This document shows, piece by piece, positions 51,488 to 58,614 of a stretch of DNA of 64,000 bases. Where the stretch lies: the NCBI GenBank assembly GCA_020634575.1, contig JACKBM010000022.1, positions 1 through 64,000 of the forward strand. Direction: 5' to 3'. The notes beneath the pieces are model-generated. The model saw nothing but the letters and a program-made list of their open reading frames with translations. It had not been told where the DNA came from and did not search any database. Position 1 is the first letter of the stretch. Each line of letters begins with the position of its first letter. The position numbers and the translations under genes were made by a program. This DNA comes from Ardenticatenales bacterium. Lineage in GTDB: Bacteria; Chloroflexota; Anaerolineae; Promineifilales; Promineifilaceae.

Positions 51488-51926
51488 CTGCCTTCCTTTC
51501 TGCACCGACCATGACGAAGTACATGGTTGAGGTGGTGTCGCCCCGGTTTTCCCAGGCATGGAGGCCGCCGGTCTGGATGACACAATCACCCGGCTGCAGT
51601 TCAACTTCACTGCCATCCTCCATGACGAGCCAGACATTGCCGCTGATCAGGATGCCGTAGTCGGTGGAGTCGGTCAGGTGGAGGGGGACCTGTCCTCCGG
51701 GGGGGATGAGACCGACGATACAGGTGGTGCCATCGGCCGGGGGGAAGAAGTCGGTCATCCCTTCGGTGGGGTCACCGGCCGGTACCGGCACGGTGTGCCC
51801 CCCAAACGTGCGCCAGAAATAGAGCAACTCGGACTCTTTTCCCTCAGGGGCCGCCGCCGCCAGCTGGTTCACAGCGGTAATGGTCGCCTTCCCTTCGTCA
51901 TCGTACCCGGTCACTATTCGTCTCAT
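51477..51926 (-). CDS. Cupin-domain protein (polar metabolite type)
   Basis: 149 residues from ATG 51926, preceded by GAGGAGATAAC; a frame extending to 51959 is rejected. The cupin core is IPPGGQVPLHLTDSTDYGILISGNVWLVMEDGSEVELQPGDCVIQTGGLHAWENRGDTTSTMYFVMVG; His in PLHL, Asp in TDYG and His in LHAW are candidate ligands. It resembles cupins associated with polyketide or aromatic metabolism. The last three residues and stop are provided by a family A repeat. Confidence 0.88.
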   Translation of the reverse strand: MRRIVTGYDDEGKATITAVNQLAAAAPEGKESELLYFWRTFGGHTVPVPAGDPTEGMTDFFPPADGTTCIVGLIPPGGQVPLHLTDSTDYGILISGNVWLVMEDGSEVELQPGDCVIQTGGLHAWENRGDTTSTMYFVMVGAERKAATD

Positions 51927-51944
51927 GTTATCTCCTCTTTTTTT

Positions 51945-52104
51945 GCCACGGATTATCACGGATTATTTTTGTTTTTTGCCGCAGATTGCGCAGATTAGGG
52001 GATTTTTATGTTCGCAGGGCATGGGCAGTGCGAAGTCAAACATCAGCGAAATCAGCGCAATCTGCGGCAAAAATATCCGTGCTTAATCCGTGCTAATCCG
52101 TGGC
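51945..52104. repeat. Composite repeat: family A (outer) enclosing family B (inner)
   Basis: Outer arms are GCCACGGATTATCACGGATT (from 51945) and AATCCGTGCTAATCCGTGGC (to 52104). Inner arms are GCCGCAGATTGCGCAGATTA (from 51978) and a right arm ending GCGCAATCTGCGGC at 52068. A second composite with the same nesting lies at 60387-60570. The right outer arm supplies the stop codon of the epimerase gene. Confidence 0.88.
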
Positions 52105-52950
52105 CGTTCTTCTCTCAGCCAGTTCAGCCAGCAGGTTGGCCAGGCTGTAGTGGGGCTCATAGCCGAGCAGGGTCTGGGCCTCGGTGCGGGCCAGGATGTC
52201 CGGGCGGACGCTGATATCGAGGCCGGCGGCTTCGGCCAGCTCGGCAAATTCGGGGTAGGTGGCCCGAAAGGTGCTGCCGGGGCCGTCCACATCCCAGTTG
52301 GCCAGTTGCGCCGCAGTGTAATCGTAGGCGCCGTCGATGTCGGCGACAAGGGGGGTGGGTTTGGCCGGGTCGGCCAGGTAGTCCAGGGCCAGGAGGACGG
52401 CGCGGGCAAAATCGTCAATGTGGACGGCGCCTTTCACAAACCAGTTGGCCCACTCAATAAATGAGCCATAAACCGCTGAGTTCCAGGCCGGGATGAAGGC
52501 GCGCGGCCGCAAAATAACCAGCCGCACATTATGGCGGGCGGCAAAAGTCTGGGCGATTTCCTCGGCGATGAGCTTGGTTTGCCGGTAATAGCCATCGCCA
52601 TCGTAGATGCTGGTCGTCGAGATATGAAGAATCTGCTTCACCCCGCTTCGTATAGCTGTCTCGAAGATGTTGAACGTGCCGGTCGCATTCAGATCCCAGA
52701 AATCAAAGCCATCTTTCTGGCCGGTGACTTCATGAATGCCATGCCAGGCGGCGATATGGACAACCACATCGACTTCAGACATCGCTTTTTGCAGCAAAGG
52801 GCGATCCAGGATGGAACCGTGAATGATGGTACCACCGGCAACCTGTGGCTGGCGGATATCGATACGAACGGGGTGATCTCCCCGGGCGAGAAGCTGGGGG
52901 GTCAGGACAGTGGCCAGGTCACTGGCGCCGCCACTGAGCAGGATGTTCAC
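52093..52950 (-). CDS. NAD-dependent epimerase/dehydratase (extended SDR)
   Basis: 285 residues; GTG start at 52950 fixed by AGGAGG seven bases upstream (VNILLSGGASDLA), whereas the frame itself reaches 53061. The nucleotide-binding motif is degenerate GGASDLA in place of GGxGxxG; DVVVHIAAWHG, the catalytic YYRQTK (Tyr-x3-Lys) and ISTTS are present. Likely acts on a sugar nucleotide or other NAD-linked substrate. Its C-terminal Ala-Thr-Asp and TAG come from the adjacent family A repeat. Confidence 0.86.
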   Translation of the reverse strand: MNILLSGGASDLATVLTPQLLARGDHPVRIDIRQPQVAGGTIIHGSILDRPLLQKAMSEVDVVVHIAAWHGIHEVTGQKDGFDFWDLNATGTFNIFETAIRSGVKQILHISTTSIYDGDGYYRQTKLIAEEIAQTFAARHNVRLVILRPRAFIPAWNSAVYGSFIEWANWFVKGAVHIDDFARAVLLALDYLADPAKPTPLVADIDGAYDYTAAQLANWDVDGPGSTFRATYPEFAELAEAAGLDISVRPDILARTEAQTLLGYEPHYSLANLLAELAERRTATD

Positions 52951-53048
52951 ATTGGCCTCCTGGGTAGGGCAGGGCCAAAGGCCCCACAGGAACAGACAGG
53001 CCAAGTTTACTTGGTCGGTTGAAATTCGGGTAGAAAGGCCTTTACTTG

Positions 53049-53110
53049 TTGACAGCAACATCGGACCTGCTTATTATTATCCTGTTTTCCCGGAATTGCG
53101 GGAAAACAGG
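53049..53110 (+). promoter_or_regulatory. Sigma-70-type promoter with palindromic operator for the MFS gene
   Basis: TTGACA (53049-53054), a 17-bp spacer and TATTAT (53072-53077) form a near-consensus promoter. Immediately downstream, CCTGTTTTCCCG (53081-53092) and CGGGAAAACAGG (53099-53110) form a perfect 12-bp inverted repeat spanning the expected start site and ending at the Shine-Dalgarno. A repressor operator is likely; the ArsR-like protein encoded at 54441 is the obvious candidate. Confidence 0.72.
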
Positions 53111-53118
53111 AAGGTGAT

Positions 53119-54444
53119 ATGAATCGGATTGGGGGAATGCGCGGCTTTGTCGTGTTGTGGCTGGGGCAACTTGTCTCGTTGTTGGGCACGGCAATGAGCC
53201 GGTTTGCCCTGACTATCTGGGCGTATGAGACGACGGGGTCGGTGACGGCACTGGCATTAGTCGGCTTTTTCTCGTTTGGGCCGACGGTGATTCTCAGCCC
53301 GATCGCGGGCGCACTGGTGGACCGCTGGGATCGCAAGAAAATCATGATCGCCACGGACCTGGTGGCCGGTCTGATGAGCACGACAATTTTGCTGCTGCTA
53401 TATACGGATAACCTGGAACTCTGGCATCTTTATGTGGCCGGGGCAATTACCGGCGCCTTTGAGTCATTCCAGTTCCCCGCCTTTTCTGCGGCCATCACCA
53501 TGATGGTGCCCAAAGAGCAATATGCCCGGGCCAGCGGCATGCAGTCGCTGGCGGATGCGGCCACCCAGATTGCGGCACCCTTGCTGGCGGGTATTCTACT
53601 GGTGGTGATCAAGATTGAGGGCGTGCTGCTGATCGATGTGGTCACATTTTTGGTGGCTGTGGGCAGTTTGTTGTTTATTTTGGTGCCGCGACCGGCCGGT
53701 TCCCAGGAAGGGCAGGCAGTTCACGGGTCACTCTGGCAGGAATCCCTTTTCGGTTTCCGCTATATCTGGAATCGGCCCAGTTTGCTGGGCATGCAGCTGG
53801 TTTTCTTCGGCATCAACTTCACCTTCATATTTTCCGTGGTGCTGCTGCCACCACTGATTCTCAGCCTTGTCGAGAACGGCGAAGTGATCCTGGGCACCGT
53901 CCAGTCCGCCACCGGGTTTGGGGCGCTGGTGGGCGCCTTGCTGCTGACCGCCTGGGGGGGCCCGGCGCGCAAGGTGCATGGTGTGTTGTTGGGCATGATC
54001 CTGGGTGGGCTGTTGGGGCAGACCATGTTGGGTCTGGGGACGGGGGTCCTCTGGTGGTCCGTTTGTGGTTTTTTCATGATGTTTTTCTCACCGCTTCTCA
54101 ATGGCAGCAACCAGGCAATCTGGCAGGCCAAAGTGCCGCCAGATCTTCAAGGACGCGTATTTTCGGTGCGCCGGCTTATCGCCCAGATTACCGGGCCCGT
54201 GGCCATGCTACTGGCCGGACCTCTTGCTGATCGGCTGTTTGAGCCGGCCATGATGCCTGGTGGGATGCTAGCCGACAGCTTTGGCTTTATGGTCGGCACC
54301 GGCCCGGGCGCCGGTATTCGCCTGATTTTTGTCCTGACGGGTTTGTTATCTGTTTTCATTGGCATGGCTGGCTACGCTTTTCCGGCGGTACGAGAGATTG
54401 AAGAGCGGCTGCCTGACCATACCCCGGAGGCAACTGCTGTATGA
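53119..54444 (+). CDS. Major facilitator superfamily exporter (MFS_3 type)
   Basis: 441 residues, ATG after AGGAAGGTGAT. About 12 helices. The MFS loop 2-3 motif reads GALVDRWDRKKIMIATDL; the N-terminal WLGQLVSLLGTAMSRFALTIW is typical of the EntS/MefA-like MFS_3 group. The final cytoplasmic tail is EIEERLPDHTPE. Likely drug or metabolite efflux. Its stop overlaps the ATG of the regulator gene (ATGA), so exporter and regulator are made together. Confidence 0.92.
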   Translation: MNRIGGMRGFVVLWLGQLVSLLGTAMSRFALTIWAYETTGSVTALALVGFFSFGPTVILSPIAGALVDRWDRKKIMIATDLVAGLMSTTILLLLYTDNLELWHLYVAGAITGAFESFQFPAFSAAITMMVPKEQYARASGMQSLADAATQIAAPLLAGILLVVIKIEGVLLIDVVTFLVAVGSLLFILVPRPAGSQEGQAVHGSLWQESLFGFRYIWNRPSLLGMQLVFFGINFTFIFSVVLLPPLILSLVENGEVILGTVQSATGFGALVGALLLTAWGGPARKVHGVLLGMILGGLLGQTMLGLGTGVLWWSVCGFFMMFFSPLLNGSNQAIWQAKVPPDLQGRVFSVRRLIAQITGPVAMLLAGPLADRLFEPAMMPGGMLADSFGFMVGTGPGAGIRLIFVLTGLLSVFIGMAGYAFPAVREIEERLPDHTPEATAV

Positions 54445-55538
54445 CCCTGGATGCCACACCCCTGTTGGCGCCGCGTCCGGTGACCATCACCGTCGAACTG
54501 GCGCCGTTACTCAACCAGCTCAACAGCCTGGCCGCTTTGAAAAGTGCACCATTCATGAGTGGTCTGGCAGACTGGATTTATCAGACCGAGCGTCAATTGA
54601 CGGACCAGGAGCGAGACAGCAACCGTCTGCTCTTTGCTTACCTCGGGCTGCCCGCTTTGGCAGCGGCCTTGCCACCTGATGCTCTGACCCTCTCCCTGGA
54701 AAGTTTCCTGACCAGGTTAGCTGTTGCAGACGCTAGCCAGTTTCGCGACCGCTGCCTGGCAGCAATGCTGGCCGATCCGCTGCCCAGTCTGGGCGTGGCG
54801 GCAGCCATGCCCCCGGTTCAGCCGGCTGAATTGCTGGCTGAAGCGAGCCGCTTTGTCGATTATTTCAACGCCCGCTTTGAATTTGGGACGGTGGCGGAGT
54901 GGTCGGCGCTTTACGAGCGGATGCAAAGACCTGAGGAATTGCTGCGGCAGATACAGGATCATTTGCAAACCCTCTGGCAGAAATATCTGCGTGCTGAGTG
55001 GGCGCGTGTCGAAAGTCGCGTACGTGGCGTTGTGGCTCGTCGGGAAGGACTTATCCGGCCGGATCAGGATATCTGGACCACCTTGCAGGCGGTAACCGGA
55101 CGAAATCTGGCGGCCATTGCCAGCCCGGCCGAGTTGGGCCAATTTAGCCGGATTGTCTGCGTACCGACGCCGCATAATGGACCTTATTTGACGCCGATAC
55201 CGGCCGGTGCCACCCTCTATCTCCTCTTCGGCATCCCCGCCCCGGACGCCCCGGTGGCAGCCCCGATCCCGCCTGATGTGGTTGTCGGCCGGCTGCAGGC
55301 ACTCGGCGATGAAGTCCGACTGGCCATCCTGATGGCCCTGCAGACAGCTGGCGAACTGAGTACGCCGGCGATCATGGCCCAATTTGATTTGAGCAAATCA
55401 GCCACCTCCCGCCATCTGCGCTTCCTCCAGGCCACCGAACTGGTCGAGGTCCGCCGCGAAGACAAGACGTTAAAGTTGTACCGTGTGAACCGGGCGGCGC
55501 TGGCCGAGCTGCGGGCGTTTCTCGGGACACTCGCCTAA
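54441..55538 (+). CDS. ArsR-type HTH regulator with long N-terminal domain
   Basis: 365 residues. The C-terminal winged HTH of ArsR type occupies about 285-360: VVGRLQALGDEVRLAILMALQTAGELSTPAIMAQFDLSKSATSRHLRFLQATELVEVRREDKTLKLYRVN. The preceding 280 residues form a helical domain not known to me in detail, as in the large two-part ArsR-like regulators of Gram-positive and Chloroflexota genomes. It overlaps the MFS gene by 4 nt. Probably senses the MFS substrate and binds the palindrome at 53081-53110. Confidence 0.86.
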   Translation: MTLDATPLLAPRPVTITVELAPLLNQLNSLAALKSAPFMSGLADWIYQTERQLTDQERDSNRLLFAYLGLPALAAALPPDALTLSLESFLTRLAVADASQFRDRCLAAMLADPLPSLGVAAAMPPVQPAELLAEASRFVDYFNARFEFGTVAEWSALYERMQRPEELLRQIQDHLQTLWQKYLRAEWARVESRVRGVVARREGLIRPDQDIWTTLQAVTGRNLAAIASPAELGQFSRIVCVPTPHNGPYLTPIPAGATLYLLFGIPAPDAPVAAPIPPDVVVGRLQALGDEVRLAILMALQTAGELSTPAIMAQFDLSKSATSRHLRFLQATELVEVRREDKTLKLYRVNRAALAELRAFLGTLA

Positions 55539-55570
55539 TACGGTTGGCCGCGTCGCGCAAGCGGCGCGCC

Positions 55571-55723
55571 AACCTGACAATCAGGTCCCCCAACCTGACA
55601 GGTCCCCCAACTTGACAGGTCCCCCCAACCTGACAGGTCCCCCCAACCAACCTGACAGGTCCCCCACTGGACAGAAGGTCCCCCAACCTGACAGGTCTGT
55701 CCCCCAACCCAGACAGCTCCCCC
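55571..55723. repeat. Tandem repeat, eight degenerate units of AACCTGACAGGTCCCCC
   Basis: Units of 17-21 bp, each with the palindrome CCTGACAGG followed by a run of C. Some units carry substitutions (CTTGACAGG, ACTGGACAGAAGG) or small insertions (AACCAACCTGACAGG). No spacers are present. The block fills most of the 264-bp gap between the ArsR-like stop and the zinc-ribbon gene and could fold as a chain of hairpins. Confidence 0.9.
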
Positions 55724-55802
55724 AGAATGCCACTGGTAGAAATCTGTGCTAGAATGCCCCAAGTCGCGTGTCAATTGAATTCAGTTTGTGGGGGGAAGCA
55801 AA

Positions 55803-56138
55803 ATGAGCTTCATTACCTGTCCCAAATGCTGGCAAATGAATGCTGCCGGGAGCAGTTCTTGTTCACGTTGCCGGTATGACCTCTCGGATGTTGGACCTGT
55901 TGCAGTTGAAGCCAGGCCAAACCCACCAGCATTACCCGTCTCCCGATCTCCAGCGAGAGCGCAGGATCTACTGCGGCAGCTGGACCGAACTCAGACCAGG
56001 AAAACCAGCAAACATCGTGATAAAGCCATCATGATCGGCATCCTGATATTGTCTTTTGTGCTGGTTCTGGTATTTACTGGCGCCGATGCTGCTTTGATGC
56101 TGCTGGATATGATCTTTGATATTCTGCGCCGTTTATAG
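55803..56138 (+). CDS. Zinc-ribbon membrane protein (111 aa)
   Basis: 111 residues, ATG 55803 behind GGGGGGAAG. The N-terminal zinc ribbon CPKCW...CSRC (residues 6-25) is followed by a Pro-rich linker, a basic segment (RTQTRKTSKHRDK) and one or two helices (AIMIGILILSFVLVLVFTG, AALMLLDMIFDIL). Such small ribbon-plus-helix proteins are common and of unknown function. Convergent with the ABC-2 permease. Confidence 0.84.
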   Translation: MSFITCPKCWQMNAAGSSSCSRCRYDLSDVGPVAVEARPNPPALPVSRSPARAQDLLRQLDRTQTRKTSKHRDKAIMIGILILSFVLVLVFTGADAALMLLDMIFDILRRL

Positions 56139-56147
56139 TGGGGCCGA

Positions 56148-56921
56148 CTAGCCTGTCTGATCAGCCAGCTCCCACCAGCCGATCGTGCCCAGGATACCGA
56201 GCAGGCTGGCAACCAGAACGACGATGTAGCTGGCCGCGCCAACCGTTATACCCTGCGTCAGGAGGGCCGGCACGGCCCAGGGAAAGTATTCACCCCAGCC
56301 CAATACCACCGTGATCTGGGCCATGACGATCGCCAGGACCGCGCCGCCCAGCGCCGGCAGGTAGCCGCGGCCGGCGCTGGCCAGGAAGCTGATCGGCGTG
56401 ACCAGCACCATCGTCAGTGTGGTTGCGAGCGCAAATTGGGCAGTCTGGGGCCAAAACAGCTCCGGAGTGAGAGGCGGTAAGCCGACGATTAACCCCATGC
56501 CCAGCCCGCACAGGTAAACGAGGGTTGTCGCCAGCAGCGACCAGCCCAGGATAACCACAAATTTGGCCAGGACGATGGCGCCGCGGCCGGTCGGTAGGGC
56601 GAGCAAATCCTTGACGGTTCGGTCGGCAAATTCGCGGCCGAAGACCCAGCTGCCCACGAAGCTGTAGAGAATGATACCGCCGGTGGTTACCGCCTGGTTG
56701 AGGAAGTTGAACATGGCCGGCCAGGTGAATTCGCCGCCCACCAGATACGCCTTGCTGGTGATGATGCCCAGCCGGCTGGCCAGTTCGGGATCCTTGAATA
56801 CCAACATAAACACGCCGCTGATCAACGGCACGATCATAAAGCCGATGAGCGCAAACAACGGTAATGGGGCGCGTCTGGCCTTATTGATTTCGACCCAGAT
56901 GGCTTGTGTGAGATTGTTCAT
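56148..56921 (-). CDS. ABC-2 type exporter permease
   Basis: 257 residues, six predicted helices (for example LFALIGFMIVPLISGVFMLVF, FVVILGWSLLATTLVYLCGLGMGLIV, IVVLVASLLGILGTIGWWEL). VFGREFADRTVKDLLALPTGR is the characteristic cytoplasmic motif of ABC-2 bacitracin-type permeases. The start overlaps the ATPase stop by 4 nt. Forms an exporter with the ATPase at 56918. Confidence 0.92.
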   Translation of the reverse strand: MNNLTQAIWVEINKARRAPLPLFALIGFMIVPLISGVFMLVFKDPELASRLGIITSKAYLVGGEFTWPAMFNFLNQAVTTGGIILYSFVGSWVFGREFADRTVKDLLALPTGRGAIVLAKFVVILGWSLLATTLVYLCGLGMGLIVGLPPLTPELFWPQTAQFALATTLTMVLVTPISFLASAGRGYLPALGGAVLAIVMAQITVVLGWGEYFPWAVPALLTQGITVGAASYIVVLVASLLGILGTIGWWELADQTG

Positions 56922-57844
56922 GGCGTGGGGACCTCATTCCGGCCGGTCAGCCGCAAAAAATAACTCTCCAACTCTTCTTTCTCCAGCGTCAGCGTTGTGG
57001 GCGGCTGCCCATTCTCTACCAGCAACGTCGCAATCTGCTCGGGATGTTGGATGGCGTCAGGCGCGCGCAGGCTTATCTGCTGACCGGCTGTCAAACTGAC
57101 AGCATAACCAGCCCCCGCCAACACCGCCTGCGCTGCCAGATTGTCACGGGTTGCGACGATCAGCTGTTGGTGGCGCTGCTGCTCCATCTCCGCGACCGAA
57201 AGCTCCTGCACCAGCCGCCCATCGTTAATAATGCCGATGCGCTCAGCCAGGCGGGCGACTTCGCCCAGGATGTGGCTGGACATGAAGATGGTGATGCCAT
57301 TGTTGCGGGCCAGCCGCTGGAGCAGTTCGCGCATCTCGACGATACCGGCCGGATCCAATCCATTGGCCGGCTCATCCAGAATCAGGAGCTGTGGGTTGTG
57401 CAGCAGCGCTTTGGCGACCCCTAACCGCTGCCGGTTACCCAGCGAGAGCGCCCGGGCGCGCCGGTCGGCATATTCGCCCAGGCCTAGCTGGTCGATGACC
57501 CGGTTTACCGCCGCCGGTGCCACACCGGGCCGCAGCCGGCGCATCATCTCCAGGTTCTGGCGTGTGGTTAGCTCGGGATAAGCGTCGGCCGTTTCTACGA
57601 GATAGCCCACCGAAGCCCAGAGCGTCCGATCACCCCGGCTGACGGGCCGGCCCAGAATTGTCGCGCCACCAGCCGTTGGGCGGATCATGCCCAGTAACAT
57701 GCGAATGGTTGTCGTCTTGCCGGCACCGTTGCGGCCCAGAAAGGCGTAGATTTCCCCTTGCCTGACCTGCAGGTCCAGGTCAGCCACAGCTTTGACGGCC
57801 CCAAACTGTTTGCTCAGCCCCTTCGTTTCAATGGCGAGTGTCAT
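56918..57844 (-). CDS. ABC-2 type exporter ATPase
   Basis: 308 residues. Walker A GRNGAGKTTT near residue 40, signature LSLGNRQRLGVAKAL, Walker B LLILDEPANGLDPAG, H-loop SSHILGEVARLAERIG. The C-terminal extension (from about 215) is typical of BcrA/CcmA-like exporters. ATGA overlaps on both sides place regulator, ATPase and permease in one coupled operon. Confidence 0.95.
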   Translation of the reverse strand: MTLAIETKGLSKQFGAVKAVADLDLQVRQGEIYAFLGRNGAGKTTTIRMLLGMIRPTAGGATILGRPVSRGDRTLWASVGYLVETADAYPELTTRQNLEMMRRLRPGVAPAAVNRVIDQLGLGEYADRRARALSLGNRQRLGVAKALLHNPQLLILDEPANGLDPAGIVEMRELLQRLARNNGITIFMSSHILGEVARLAERIGIINDGRLVQELSVAEMEQQRHQQLIVATRDNLAAQAVLAGAGYAVSLTAGQQISLRAPDAIQHPEQIATLLVENGQPPTTLTLEKEELESYFLRLTGRNEVPTP

Positions 57845-58467
57845 GATGCCTCCACAATGAGCAGCCGGCGCAGGCTGTCGATAATGCGTTCAGCCGCTTG
57901 AGTCAGATCAGCTGTCGTCAAACCATCCCAGTGGGCAAACAGCCAGCGATCATGAGCGTCGTCCAGGGCCATGACAAAGTCGATCAACAACGCCTCGGGC
58001 AGGTCACGCCGTATTACGCCCAGCGCCTGCCCATGGCGAATAAGCTGGCGCAAGCTGTCGCGCGCGGCCGCGAAAATGGCGGCAAATGGACCCTCCGTAG
58101 CTGCCGTAGGCGACATGGCGCCGCCGCCCTTGATCAGGCCCAGGACCCAGGGTCGTTCCTGAAAGCTGGTGAACTGGTATTGATAGATGGCGGTCATTTC
58201 CGTCCAGAAGTTAGCCGCGGTGAAATTGGCCGGATCCAGGGTCAGGCCGTCCAGCATTTCCTGGCCATAATGGAGCAGTGCTGTCAGATAGAGATCAGCT
58301 TTGTCATCAAAATAATAGTAAGCAGCGCCTTTGCTGATCCCGGCCTCGGCCAGGATACGATTCAGGGTTGCGCCTTCGTAACCATGGGCAGCGAACTCTT
58401 TGGCGGCTGCTTCCATAATGCGTTCTTTTTTGGCGGCTGGCAGCCGGGCAAACCGGGGACGGGGCAT
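57841..58467 (-). CDS. TetR-family regulator
   Basis: 208 residues from ATG 58467, preceded by GAGGTG (an upstream ATG at 58479 lacks a Shine-Dalgarno). The N-terminal HTH is KKERIMEAAAKEFAAHGYEGATLNRILAEAGISKGAAYYYFDDKADLY. The C-terminal ligand domain is unassigned. First gene of the TetR-ABC operon; the nested palindrome at 58487-58532 lies 20 nt upstream of its start. Confidence 0.93.
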   Translation of the reverse strand: MPRPRFARLPAAKKERIMEAAAKEFAAHGYEGATLNRILAEAGISKGAAYYYFDDKADLYLTALLHYGQEMLDGLTLDPANFTAANFWTEMTAIYQYQFTSFQERPWVLGLIKGGGAMSPTAATEGPFAAIFAAARDSLRQLIRHGQALGVIRRDLPEALLIDFVMALDDAHDRWLFAHWDGLTTADLTQAAERIIDSLRRLLIVEAS

Positions 58468-58486
58468 GGGACACCTCATAATCGTC

Positions 58487-58532
58487 TTTAGACCATAGAG
58501 TTAGACCGAACGGTCTAACCCCATGGTCTAAA
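58487..58532. promoter_or_regulatory. Nested double operator for the TetR regulator
   Basis: Two perfect inverted repeats share one centre: inner GTTAGACCG-AA-CGGTCTAAC and outer TTTAGACCAT ... ATGGTCTAAA, with three bases between inner and outer arms on each side. TAGACC half-sites with this symmetry are typical TetR targets. The concentric layout would let two dimers bind side by side, about 20 nt before the tetR-type start. Confidence 0.82.
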
Positions 58533-58582
58533 GAATAGCGCAAGATATTTGTGGGTGTCAATAGGGAGATTTAAGGGAACCC

Positions 58583-58602
58583 GTCGGGTAGCCGGACCCG
58601 AC
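58583..58602 (-). terminator. Hairpin after adenine deaminase
   Basis: GTCGGGT (58583-58589) and ACCCGAC (58596-58602) form a short GC stem just downstream of the ade stop at 58615. No clear U-tract; weak terminator candidate. Confidence 0.5.
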
Positions 58603-58614
58603 AGGTGGCCGAGC

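Noticed and set aside
55571..55723. CRISPR array
   Set aside because: Units are 17-21 bp, contiguous and degenerate, with no unique spacers and no cas genes.
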